Source: DASSUC01 sp035649895 (lineage in GTDB: Bacteria; Actinomycetota; Actinomycetes; Mycobacteriales; Micromonosporaceae). Taken from it: 31,911 nucleotides of DNA. Position numbers and translations under genes: made by a program. The notes under the pieces were generated by a model. That model was not told the origin of the DNA. It was given only the letters and a program-made list of their open reading frames with translations, and did no database searches. Where the stretch lies: positions 1 to 31,911 of the forward strand of contig DASRIS010000111.1 in assembly GCA_035649895.1 (NCBI GenBank), written 5' to 3'. Shown here piece by piece: positions 1-7,295 of this stretch (positions are counted from its first letter, which is position 1; each line of letters opens with the position of its first letter).

Positions 1-1586
1 ACGCCGGGCGCCTCCCCGGTGTGCCGGCGCTTCTTGTCGCGCAGGCCGGCCACGGCGTCCGCGGTGTCGGTGGCGACCACTGCGGCCCGGTGCCGGTGCC
101 GCCCACGCCCCACCCGCAGGGTGTACGCCACGTCGGCGAGGTCCGCGTCGGGCTGGGCGGCGAGGTGGCCGGCGAGCCGGTCGACCGCGCGGTTCAGCGC
201 CGTCGCGGTGCGCGCCGAGACCTGTAGCAGCTGGGCCGGGCGGCCAGCCGTGCCGGCCACCGGCGCGGGCGGCTCCTCCAGGACCACGTGCGCGTTGGTG
301 CCGCCGATGCCGAACGAGCTGATCCCGGCCCGGCGCGGGGAGCTGTCCCGGTTCCACACTGACAGCGCCGCGTTGACGTAGAACGGGCTGGTCTCGAAGT
401 CGATGGCCGGGTTGGGCGTCTCGTAGTTCAGGCTCGCCGGGATCAGCCCGTGCTCCATCGCCAGCACCGTCTTGATCACAGCGACCACGCCAGCACCCTG
501 CGACAGGTGCCCGATGTTCGACTTCACCGACCCCAGCGCACACCAGCCCCGCTCGTCGGAGCCCTCGCCGTACGCCCGGCTCAGCGCCGCCACCTCGATC
601 GGGTCGCCGAGGTGGGTGCCGGTGCCGTGCGCCTCGACGTAGGTCACGCTGCGCGGCGGGACGCCGGCCACGCCGAGCGCCTGGGCGACCACCTCGGCCT
701 GCCCCTCGGCGCTGGGCGCGGAGAACCCCACCTTTGCCGCGCCGTCGTTGTTGACCGCGTTGCCCAGCACCACGGCCCGGACCCGGTCACCGTCGGCAAG
801 CGCGTCGGAGAGGCGCTTGAGCACGACCACGCCGCCGCCGCTGCCCCACATGGTGCCCGCGGCCGCGGCGTCGAACGGCCGGCAGTGCCCGTCCGGCGAG
901 GTGATCCCGCCGTCGTAGTAGATGTAGCCGTGCCCCTGCGGCAGCTCGATGCAGACCCCGCCGGCCAGCGCCAGGTCGCACTCGCCGTTGCGCAGCGCCT
1001 CGCAGGCCAGGTGCAGCGCGACCAGCGAGGTGGAGCAGGCGGTGTGCAGGCTGAAGCTGGGCCCGCGCAGGTTGAGCTTGTACGAGGTGAACGTGGTCAG
1101 GTAGTCGGGGCTGTTGCCGACCGAGACCGCCATCCCGCCAGAGGTGAGCACCCGCGGGTTGCGCATCAGGTGCCGCCACTGGTAGTCGTTGGGCCCGGCG
1201 CCGCCGTAGACGGCGACCGCGCCCGGGTAGCGGGCCGGGTCGTAGCCGGCGTCCTCCAGCGCGGTGTGCGCCAGCTCCAGGAAGAGCCGGTGCTGCGGGT
1301 CGGTGAGCTGAGCCTCGCGCTCGGTCATCCCGAAGAACGGGGCGTCGAAGTGCTCGACGTCGTCCAGCACCAGCGCGGCCGGTACGAAGGCCGTGTCGTC
1401 CACGACCTCGTCCCGTACCCCCATCTTGCGCTGCTCCTCAAGGGTGAACATGCGCACTGACTCGACGCCGTTGGCCAGGTTCGTCCAGAACTGCTCCGCG
1501 TCCCGGGCCCCGGGCACCCGACAGGCCAGGCCGACCAGCGCGACCGGCTCCACGCCGTACCCCTCGGAAGACTCCGCCATGGTCAT
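1..1586 (-). CDS. Type I polyketide synthase, N-terminal part (KS domain; gene runs off the left edge)
   Basis: About 528 codons are visible. The first ~12 residues lead directly into a ketosynthase domain. The condensing triad is intact: Cys184 in TACSTS, His320 in EAHGTGT and His360 in KSNIGHL. After the conserved GTNAHVVLEEPP end of the KS comes the KS-to-acyltransferase linker, where the window stops, so extender choice and reductive domains are unknown. I chose the ATG at 1586 because AGGAGG lies 6 bases upstream; a second ATG at 1580 is in frame but too far from that site. No long N-terminal docking helix precedes the KS, unlike many modular PKS subunits. The phrases YKLNLRGPSF and GHCRPFD look like KS domains of mixed NRPS/PKS systems; that clade call is inference. 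It follows the LanB-like gene by 28 bases and is probably co-transcribed with it. The PKS identity is certain; the product is unknown. Confidence 0.95.
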   Translation of the reverse strand, partial: MTMAESSEGYGVEPVALVGLACRVPGARDAEQFWTNLANGVESVRMFTLEEQRKMGVRDEVVDDTAFVPAALVLDDVEHFDAPFFGMTEREAQLTDPQHRLFLELAHTALEDAGYDPARYPGAVAVYGGAGPNDYQWRHLMRNPRVLTSGGMAVSVGNSPDYLTTFTSYKLNLRGPSFSLHTACSTSLVALHLACEALRNGECDLALAGGVCIELPQGHGYIYYDGGITSPDGHCRPFDAAAAGTMWGSGGGVVVLKRLSDALADGDRVRAVVLGNAVNNDGAAKVGFSAPSAEGQAEVVAQALGVAGVPPRSVTYVEAHGTGTHLGDPIEVAALSRAYGEGSDERGWCALGSVKSNIGHLSQGAGVVAVIKTVLAMEHGLIPASLNYETPNPAIDFETSPFYVNAALSVWNRDSSPRRAGISSFGIGGTNAHVVLEEPPAPVAGTAGRPAQLLQVSARTATALNRAVDRLAGHLAAQPDADLADVAYTLRVGRGRHRHRAAVVATDTADAVAGLRDKKRRHTGEAPG

Positions 1587-1614
1587 CGCCAACCTCCTGC
1601 TCTCATCGGTCCAC

Positions 1615-4017
1615 TCAGGTCTCGTCGGGTCTCGTCAGGCCACTCGCGTCGTATCGGGTCTCGTCGGGCCACTCGCGTCGCATCGGGTCCACCCTGGTCG
1701 GGTCCACCAGCTGCAGGCGCAGCTCGGAGAAGTAGCGCCGGCCGGCGTGGTCAGGCACCCACGCCTGGTCCGGGGTCGGCAGCATCTCGGTGACCACCAT
1801 CGGCACGTCGGGTCCTGCCTTCTCCTGCGCGCCGCGCGCCATCGCGCACATGGACGACACGTACGTGGGGCTGGTGAGGTCCAGGTAGCACGGCTTGATC
1901 TCGGTGCCGATCTTCACGTACACCCGCTCCGGTAGCCCCAGCTCCCGCCGCCACCGGCGGGCGGCGAGGTAGCGCTGCTGCGGGCCGAGCGCGCTGGACA
2001 GCGGTGTCGCGCCGAGCGTGGTCCGCCACGTCTCCCGGCTGACCACCAGCCGGTCGATGCTGACCCGCGGCGTGTGCTCGGCCGCGGTGACCAGCTTAAA
2101 CCCGTCCGCCGCGTGCATCGCCACCAGGCCGGCGAACGCCTCGACCAGCGGCCAGGCCCGCCCGTCCGGGGCGCGGACGACCGGCGCGCCGTCGCGCTCG
2201 ACCACGCTCAGCGCGCTGATCGGCAGCGTCCGCGCCGGGTCCGCGCCGGGCACCCCGGCGAACGCGAGCGGCACGTCGCAGTCGCTGCCCAGCCAGTGCG
2301 ACAGCCGGCCGGACTGGCGCGGCCAGTCGTCGGGGAAGAGCGGCATCATCCGGCCGGCGCCGAGGTCCGCGCGCAGCGCGTCGCGCAGGGCCGGCAGGTC
2401 CGGACGCGGCCACAGGAAGACCCCACAGTCAAAGGTCGCCCAGGCCGAGTGCATCTCGCCGAGCACCACGGTGAAGTCCCCGCGCCGCAGCGCGGCCTCG
2501 TCCGGCGCGCAGACGTGCAGGTCGGGGCTGTGCAGCCGGGCGGCGGCCCAGCCGGGCCGGTCGGCGGCGAAGACCTCACCGGCCGCCGCCGCGACGTCGG
2601 CGGCGGCCACCTGGACCCGCCGGGTGCCGGCCGGCAGCCCGGCCAGCCCGAACAGGCCCGACCAGCGCCGGGCGAAGTCCGCCGCGACCGCGTCCACCGG
2701 CCGCTGGGCCGCACCGAACAGCAGCCCCTGGGCCAGGAACCACAGCTCGCCGAGCGACACCTCGCCCCCGCCCAGGTCCGCGTGAAGATCGGCCAGGGCC
2801 CGGGTGTACGCGTCCGCGATCGCCACGGTCAGCCACCGGGCCGCGCGCAGCAGGACCTCCATCGGCTCGGCGACCGCATCGAGGACCGCTGGCCCGATGG
2901 TGACGTCCAGGTCCCGGATGGTCTCCTCGTGGCACAGCCCCCGGCCGGCGTAGGTCTGGCCGGCCCGCCGGTGCGCGCTCACCCCGGTCACCGCCTCGAA
3001 CTCCGCGTCGAGGCGGTCCAGGGCGGCCGGCAGCGCGGCGGCGTCCCCGGCGGCGCCGGCCACCGCGTCCCGGGCGGCGCACAGCCGGCCCAGCCCGGCC
3101 TGCGCGGTCTCGCGGGCGGCCTGGTCCGGGACCGCGGCGACCGCGGCCCGCAGCAGGTCCTCGGCGTCGATGCGCTGCAGCGGCTCCACGCCCCAGCGCA
3201 GCAGCCCGGCGGAGACCAGCCGGTCCAGCTGGAGGTAGACGTCGGCGGGCTTGCGCAGCTCGCTGTCCGGGTCGGCGAGGACGGCCGCGGCGACCTGCGC
3301 CGCCGGTCGCCCGTCGCAGGCGGCCAGCACGCACGCGTCCGAGCGGGACAGGGGCAGCGGTGCCCCGGTGGGGCGGTGCAGCACCGCACCGTCGCGCCAC
3401 AGGTGCGGCTGGAGCCGGACCGGCAGCCACGGCCGTACCCGGTCGTCGGTGGCGAGGCTGCGTGCGTACGCCACCAGGGCCCAGTGCTCGAAGAAGACCC
3501 GCCGGGTACGGGTCAGCCCCGCCCCCACCCGGACGGTCACCGCGGGCGCGGCCGGGTCAGGGTCCAGGTCGGCCCAGCAGACCGGCCCGAAGAAGCCGAT
3601 GGTCTCGTTCTTGCCGCAGTAGCGCTGCCAGTAGCGGGCCACCAGCTGTTCCTTCTCCCGGCGGCGGCTGGCCCGCCCGCTGCCGCGCAGCAGCGCGTCG
3701 AGGCCCTGCAGCGCGCTGCGGTTCTGCCAGGTCACCGCCTCCCGGAACAGCGGGTCCGCGGCGGTCTCGCGGGCCTGCCCGGCGCAGCGCTCGGCCGCCT
3801 CGGCGAAGGCTGCGGCGAGCTTCTCGGCGGAGGCCAGCCCGTCGAGGTACGCGTCGGCGACCGCGGCGCACTCCGGCATGGCGAAGCGGTCCAGGCCGTC
3901 CGCCGGGAACCCGGCGGAGCGCAGCAGCGCCACGCGCCAGACCTGCCATGAGGTCCCTGGCAACGGTGCCAGATGGTCGGCGCTACTGACAGCAATCGCG
4001 GGCGAGCCCTGGGTCAT
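1615..4017 (-). CDS. LanB-like protein (lantibiotic dehydratase glutamylation-type domain, no elimination domain)
   Basis: This 800-residue protein resembles the N-terminal half of class I lantibiotic dehydratases, which use glutamyl-tRNA to modify Ser/Thr. At residues 128-145 the pattern R..W.RYCGKNETIGFFGP corresponds to the family's R-x-x-R-x-TPFG-F-G region, though TPFG is replaced by ETIG. Near residues 698-715 the KIGTEIKPCYLDL segment matches the conserved C-terminal part of that domain, where a Lys-Pro precedes an aspartate-containing strand. Full LanB enzymes run to about 1000 residues because of a ~300-residue elimination domain; this protein ends without one. Split LanB proteins and peptide aminoacyl-tRNA ligases (PEARLs) share that layout. 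It may therefore attach an amino acid from tRNA rather than form dehydroalanine; this is inference. I found no precursor peptide nearby. The start ATG is the only sensible one and has a weak GGATAGG upstream. The C-terminal tail comes from a 29-base tandem duplication. It is probably the first gene of an operon with the PKS. Confidence 0.8.
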   Translation of the reverse strand: MTQGSPAIAVSSADHLAPLPGTSWQVWRVALLRSAGFPADGLDRFAMPECAAVADAYLDGLASAEKLAAAFAEAAERCAGQARETAADPLFREAVTWQNRSALQGLDALLRGSGRASRRREKEQLVARYWQRYCGKNETIGFFGPVCWADLDPDPAAPAVTVRVGAGLTRTRRVFFEHWALVAYARSLATDDRVRPWLPVRLQPHLWRDGAVLHRPTGAPLPLSRSDACVLAACDGRPAAQVAAAVLADPDSELRKPADVYLQLDRLVSAGLLRWGVEPLQRIDAEDLLRAAVAAVPDQAARETAQAGLGRLCAARDAVAGAAGDAAALPAALDRLDAEFEAVTGVSAHRRAGQTYAGRGLCHEETIRDLDVTIGPAVLDAVAEPMEVLLRAARWLTVAIADAYTRALADLHADLGGGEVSLGELWFLAQGLLFGAAQRPVDAVAADFARRWSGLFGLAGLPAGTRRVQVAAADVAAAAGEVFAADRPGWAAARLHSPDLHVCAPDEAALRRGDFTVVLGEMHSAWATFDCGVFLWPRPDLPALRDALRADLGAGRMMPLFPDDWPRQSGRLSHWLGSDCDVPLAFAGVPGADPARTLPISALSVVERDGAPVVRAPDGRAWPLVEAFAGLVAMHAADGFKLVTAAEHTPRVSIDRLVVSRETWRTTLGATPLSSALGPQQRYLAARRWRRELGLPERVYVKIGTEIKPCYLDLTSPTYVSSMCAMARGAQEKAGPDVPMVVTEMLPTPDQAWVPDHAGRRYFSELRLQLVDPTRVDPMRREWPDETRYDASGLTRPDET
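1627..1684. repeat. 29-base tandem duplication at the 3' end of the LanB-like gene
   Basis: Two adjacent copies of a 29-base unit beginning GGGTCTCGTC lie at 1627-1655 and 1656-1684, differing at two positions (A/G and T/C). A partial third copy (GGTCTCGTC) sits at the stop codon side. Because 29 is not a multiple of three, the two copies are read in different frames (one gives REWPDET, the other SGLTRPDET), so the duplication rewrote the end of the protein. Confidence 0.9.
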
Positions 4018-4207
4018 CGACTACCTATCCTGCGGCACACGTGAAGCACCCCCAGTCGACACACGTGACAGGCACCGGCAGACCTGGCAAGAACCGCGAT
4101 ACATGGACTAGCTGGACAGTGGAGTAATCGTGACGCCGGCCGAGGGCGCCCAGCAGGCGTTACGCCTCAGGCGCTCTCAGCCGCGGTGAAGTCGGAGCAG
4201 GTCTCAC

Positions 4208-4246
4208 ATTATAGTTGTTACATTGATCTTGGTTGCACGCGTTGCA
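4208..4246 (-). promoter_or_regulatory. Putative promoter of the LanB-PKS operon with a TTGCA direct repeat over the -35 region
   Basis: Reading the minus strand, a perfect TATAAT lies at 4213-4208. A TGCAAC hexamer is 18 bases upstream (4237-4232), a poor -35 match. On the plus strand TTGCA occurs twice, at 4233-4237 and 4242-4246, separated by CGCG, so the first copy overlaps the -35. A weak -35 under a short repeat suggests activator control; that is inference. The leader to the LanB-like ATG would be about 180 bases. This is the most AT-rich patch of the spacer between the divergent genes. Confidence 0.45.
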
Positions 4247-4267
4247 GCGATGCTAGCGAACGGCCAG

Positions 4268-4282
4268 AGGCTTGGGAAGCCT
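4268..4282. repeat. Perfect 6-base inverted repeat in the divergent spacer
   Basis: AGGCTT-GGG-AAGCCT is a perfect 6+3+6 inverted repeat, about 120 bases before the monooxygenase start and 55 bases behind the minus-strand TATAAT. It could be an operator or a small hairpin in the monooxygenase leader. Nothing distinguishes these. The rest of the 4018-4401 spacer shows no gene or RNA that I recognise. Confidence 0.4.
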
Positions 4283-4401
4283 GAGCACATGACCCGTCAC
4301 TCTGCGCATCGGTAACGGACCTACGGCAACAACCTGTCGAGTTGCCGCAGAGTTGCGCCAGTCACGTTGACAAGATCTTCCAGCTGGGCTTTCCTCTCCC
4401 G

Positions 4402-5865
4402 ATGACATCAGCACCCGGGAAACTACGTCCTGACACTTCGGATACTGATATGGTCTGCGTGGTCGGCGCTGGTTCGTCCGGCATCGCGTCCTGCCAGGTT
4501 CTGCACGCCCGAGGGATCCCCTTCGACTGCTTCGAGGTCGGCTCCGACGTCGGTGGCAACTGGCGCTACCTCAACGACAACGGGATGTCCTCGGCGTACC
4601 GGTCGCTGCACATCAACTCCTCCAAGGAGAGCATGCAGTACGCCGCCTACCCGATGCCGCGCGAGTGGCCGTCCTACCTCGGCCACAAGGCGATCGCCAG
4701 CTACTTCGACGACTACGTCGACCACTTCGGGTTCCGCAACAAGATCCAGTTCCGCACCCGGGTCGTTGACGTGCGCCCCGCGCCGGAGTCCGGCTGGCTG
4801 GTCACGGTCCGCCACGAGGACACCGGCGACGAGCGTACCCAGCGCTACCGGGCGGTGCTGGTCGCCAACGGCCACCACTGGGACCCGCGCTACCCCGACC
4901 CGGCCTACCCCGGCACCGAGACGTTCCCCGGCGAGCAGATGCACTCGCACGACTTCAAGACGCCCGAGCGGTTCGCCGGCAAGCGGGTGCTGGTCGTCGG
5001 CTTCGGCAACTCGGCCTGCGACATCGCCGTGGAGAGCTCGATGGTGGCCGACCGGACCGTGCTGTCGATCCGGCGTACCGCCCACGTCCTGCCCAAGTTC
5101 CTGTTCGGCATCCCCACCGACCACCTCACGCTGCTCGGGGCGTCGACCCTGCCCAACTGGATCCAGCGCAAGGTGTTCCGGGTCCTGCTGCTCATCGCGC
5201 GTGGCAGGATGTCCTCCTACGGCCTGCCCGAGCCCGACCACGAGGTGCTGCGCTCGCACCCGACCATCTCCGACAGCCTGCTCAGCAAGATCGGCCACGG
5301 CGACATCGAGGTCCGGCCCAACATCGAGCGCATCGACGGCGAGAAGGTGTTCTTCGCCGACGGCACCGCCGAGGCGGTCGACACGATCGTGTGGGGCACC
5401 GGCTACAAGATCAGCTTCCCGTTCCTCGACCCGGAGATCGTCCCGGTCCGCGACAACGAGGTCACGATGTACCGCCGGGTCGTGCCCATCGAACGCCCTG
5501 GCCTCTACTTCATCGGCCTGGTCCAGCCCGTCGGCGCGATCATGCCGGTGGCCGAGGCGCAGTCGGAATGGGTGGCCGACCTGCTGGAAGGCAAGGTGGC
5601 GCTGCCCACCGAGGAGAAGATGCGCCGGGAGATCGCCGCCCGCGCGGCGGTACAGACCAAACGGTACGTACCGTCGCAACGTCACACGATCCAGGTGGAC
5701 TTCGCCCGTTACCTGAGCGAGATCCGCCGCGAGCGGCGGCGCCAGGCGGTGCGCAGGGCGCCCGTCCGCAAGCCGGCCGTTGGCCCAGCGGTCACCGACC
5801 CAGCGGTCACCGACCCAGCGGTCACCGAGACGGCAGCCGTCGACACAACAGCCGTCGGCCGGTAG
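4402..5865 (+). CDS. Flavin-containing monooxygenase (FAD/NADPH, class B)
   Basis: The protein is 487 residues from the ATG at 4402. An FAD Rossmann motif GAGSSG lies near residues 22-27. The FMO fingerprint FxGxxxHxxxF is exact at residues 175-185 (F175, G177, H181, F185). An NADPH Rossmann motif GFGNSA follows at 200-205. Class B enzymes of this type oxygenate N or S atoms or carry out Baeyer-Villiger reactions. Here it sits divergent from the LanB-PKS operon and 93 bases ahead of an F420-type oxidoreductase, so a tailoring role is likely but the substrate is unknown. The start is uncertain: a TTG at 4342 would add 20 residues unlike the family, and neither site has a good ribosome-binding sequence. 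The last ~40 residues are a low-complexity tail that includes three PAVTD repeats, unlike the usual FMO end. Confidence 0.92.
   Translation: MTSAPGKLRPDTSDTDMVCVVGAGSSGIASCQVLHARGIPFDCFEVGSDVGGNWRYLNDNGMSSAYRSLHINSSKESMQYAAYPMPREWPSYLGHKAIASYFDDYVDHFGFRNKIQFRTRVVDVRPAPESGWLVTVRHEDTGDERTQRYRAVLVANGHHWDPRYPDPAYPGTETFPGEQMHSHDFKTPERFAGKRVLVVGFGNSACDIAVESSMVADRTVLSIRRTAHVLPKFLFGIPTDHLTLLGASTLPNWIQRKVFRVLLLIARGRMSSYGLPEPDHEVLRSHPTISDSLLSKIGHGDIEVRPNIERIDGEKVFFADGTAEAVDTIVWGTGYKISFPFLDPEIVPVRDNEVTMYRRVVPIERPGLYFIGLVQPVGAIMPVAEAQSEWVADLLEGKVALPTEEKMRREIAARAAVQTKRYVPSQRHTIQVDFARYLSEIRRERRRQAVRRAPVRKPAVGPAVTDPAVTDPAVTETAAVDTTAVGR
5785..5829 (+). repeat. 15-base tandem repeat, three copies, in the monooxygenase tail
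   Basis: The unit CCAGCGGTCACCGAC occurs three times without a gap (the last copy ends GAG) and encodes PAVTD, PAVTD, PAVTE. It lies after the folded domain, so it is likely a slippage-generated disordered extension. Confidence 0.9.
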
Positions 5866-5958
5866 GGACAGCGGAGCGGGCCGCCGTCCACCCCGGGCTG
5901 ACGCGGCGTGCCTGCCCGGGGCTGACATGGCATCCACCCGTGGGTGACCATGGCCGCC

Positions 5959-6924
5959 ATGCGCCCGTTTCGTTTCCTCGGCTTGGCGGCGGCCGGCATA
6001 GTCGACGCCCGCCAGCTCACTGATACCGCCCGCCGGGCAGAGTCGCTCGGCTACAGCGCCCTGGTCCTGCCGGACCACCTTGTCGAACAGCACGCGCCGA
6101 TCCCGATCATGGCTATGGTCGCGGCCGCCACCGAGCGGCTGCGGATAGGGACCTTCGTCCTGAACGTCGACCTGCGCCACCCTGCGGTTCTCGCGCAGGA
6201 CCTGGCCAGCATCGACATGCTCGCCAGCGGCAGGCTGGAGATCGGGATCGGCGCGGGCTGGAGCCGGCCGGAGTACGACGCAGTCGGCCTGCCGTTCCAC
6301 CCGGTGGGGACCCGGGTCGCCCGGCTGCGCGAGGCGGTCGCGGTGCTCAAGGGCTGCTTCGCTGATGGACCCTTCTCCTTCGCGGGCGAGTACTACACCA
6401 TCACTGGACACGAAGGGTTGCCCAAGCCGGTTCAACGGCCCCATCCCCCATTTCTCATCGGCGGTGGCGGCCAGCGGCTGCTCACCCTCGCCGGGCAGCA
6501 GGCGGACATCGTCGGGCTGGCCCCCCGGATGATGCCGATGGCCGGCAACAGGACCCAGCCCACGGCCGACCCCCGCAGCCTCACCGCCACCGCCACCGAC
6601 GAGAAGATCCACTGGGTACGCAGCGCCGCCGGCGACCGGTGGGGCCAGCTCGAGATCAACGCCTACTCCCTCGGCGGCGCTCCCCTCGTGGTCACCAACA
6701 ACGCCAAGGCCGAGGCGCAGGATCGCGTCGACCAGATGTACAAGCGCAGCGGGGTCGAGCTGAGCGTGGCGGAGGTGCTCGAGTCGCCGCACTTCTACAT
6801 CGGTTCGGTCGACGGGCTGGTCCAGAAGATCATCGAGATGCGGGAGCGGCACGGGGTCAGCGCCGTCATGCTCGGCGACGTCGACGCGGGGGCCTCGATC
6901 GTGGAGCGCCTGGCCGGCCGGTAG
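5959..6924 (+). CDS. LLM-class F420-dependent oxidoreductase
   Basis: This is a single-domain luciferase-like TIM-barrel protein of about 321 residues. Typical features are the opening MRPFRFLG strand, RAESLGYSALVLPDHL, the RLRIGTFVLNVDLRHPAVLAQDLASIDML region, and SGRLEIGIGAGW, which in the family lines the cofactor pocket. The HPVGTRVARLREAV segment and IGGGGQRLLTLA are also family hallmarks. It looks closest to the actinobacterial family that uses coenzyme F420; which cofactor it uses is inferred. In-frame starts at 5944 (GTG) and 5950 (ATG) are possible. I prefer the ATG at 5959 because homologues begin at this point, but no clear ribosome site supports any of them. It follows the flavin monooxygenase on the same strand and is probably in one transcript with it. 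The substrate is unknown. Confidence 0.88.
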   Translation: MRPFRFLGLAAAGIVDARQLTDTARRAESLGYSALVLPDHLVEQHAPIPIMAMVAAATERLRIGTFVLNVDLRHPAVLAQDLASIDMLASGRLEIGIGAGWSRPEYDAVGLPFHPVGTRVARLREAVAVLKGCFADGPFSFAGEYYTITGHEGLPKPVQRPHPPFLIGGGGQRLLTLAGQQADIVGLAPRMMPMAGNRTQPTADPRSLTATATDEKIHWVRSAAGDRWGQLEINAYSLGGAPLVVTNNAKAEAQDRVDQMYKRSGVELSVAEVLESPHFYIGSVDGLVQKIIEMRERHGVSAVMLGDVDAGASIVERLAGR

Positions 6925-7295
6925 CGGCCGAGACACTTTCAGCGCCAGTCCCGCGACCTGACGCAGCGGCCAGGTAGCCGGCCCGGCAGCGCCTCGAGCC
7001 TCGCCCCCCACCGGGCACCCCGATCGCCGAGGCCACACCTTCACCCCATATAGGGATCTTTATCCCACCGATACTCTGCCGCCATGGCCACACCACCGCC
7101 CAGGTGTGCAGTCAAGCTGCACACCTGGCGACAACGATCGTGATCTTGATGATGTGGGTTGCCCGGCCGTGGGTGCGTGACCTGCAGAGGCTGTGGGTAG
7201 CGCCGGTAGCAGCGCAGCAAGCGGGCGGGCCCCGGAAGCGGGCGGCCCACCGCAGGCGTACCCGGTCCGGCTGCCACCGCCGGGAGAATGTGGCC
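6925..7295. other. Intergenic region with two inverted repeats
   Basis: These 371 bases carry no gene that I can support. Small frames exist on both strands but show no family features. The notable content is a short inverted repeat at 7053-7066 (GGGAT-CTTT-ATCCC) and a long perfect one at 7100-7128, described separately. An AT-rich patch around 7047-7065 (CCATATAGGGATCTTTATCC) may hold promoter elements for the amidase, but I cannot pick a convincing -35/-10 pair. Confidence 0.5.
7100..7128. repeat. Perfect 12-base inverted repeat upstream of the amidase gene
   Basis: CCAGGTGTGCAG (7100-7111) and CTGCACACCTGG (7117-7128) are exact reverse complements around a TCAAG loop. No T-run follows on the plus strand, so it is not a standard intrinsic terminator. 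It is 168 bases before the amidase ATG and 176 bases after the oxidoreductase stop. It may be an operator, a leader hairpin, a terminator of unusual form, or a small extragenic repeat. Confidence 0.75.

Noticed and set aside
4018..4341. Precursor peptide for the LanB-like enzyme
   Set aside because: No short frame with a start, a ribosome site and a Ser/Thr/Cys-rich core was found on either strand in this spacer.
4342..4401. Upstream TTG start for the flavin monooxygenase
   Set aside because: It adds 20 residues unlike the family and has no ribosome site; the ATG at 4402 gives a normal N terminus.
7041..7277. Minus-strand 78-codon frame between the oxidoreductase and the amidase
   Set aside because: No ribosome site, no family resemblance, and it spans the large inverted repeat; likely spurious.
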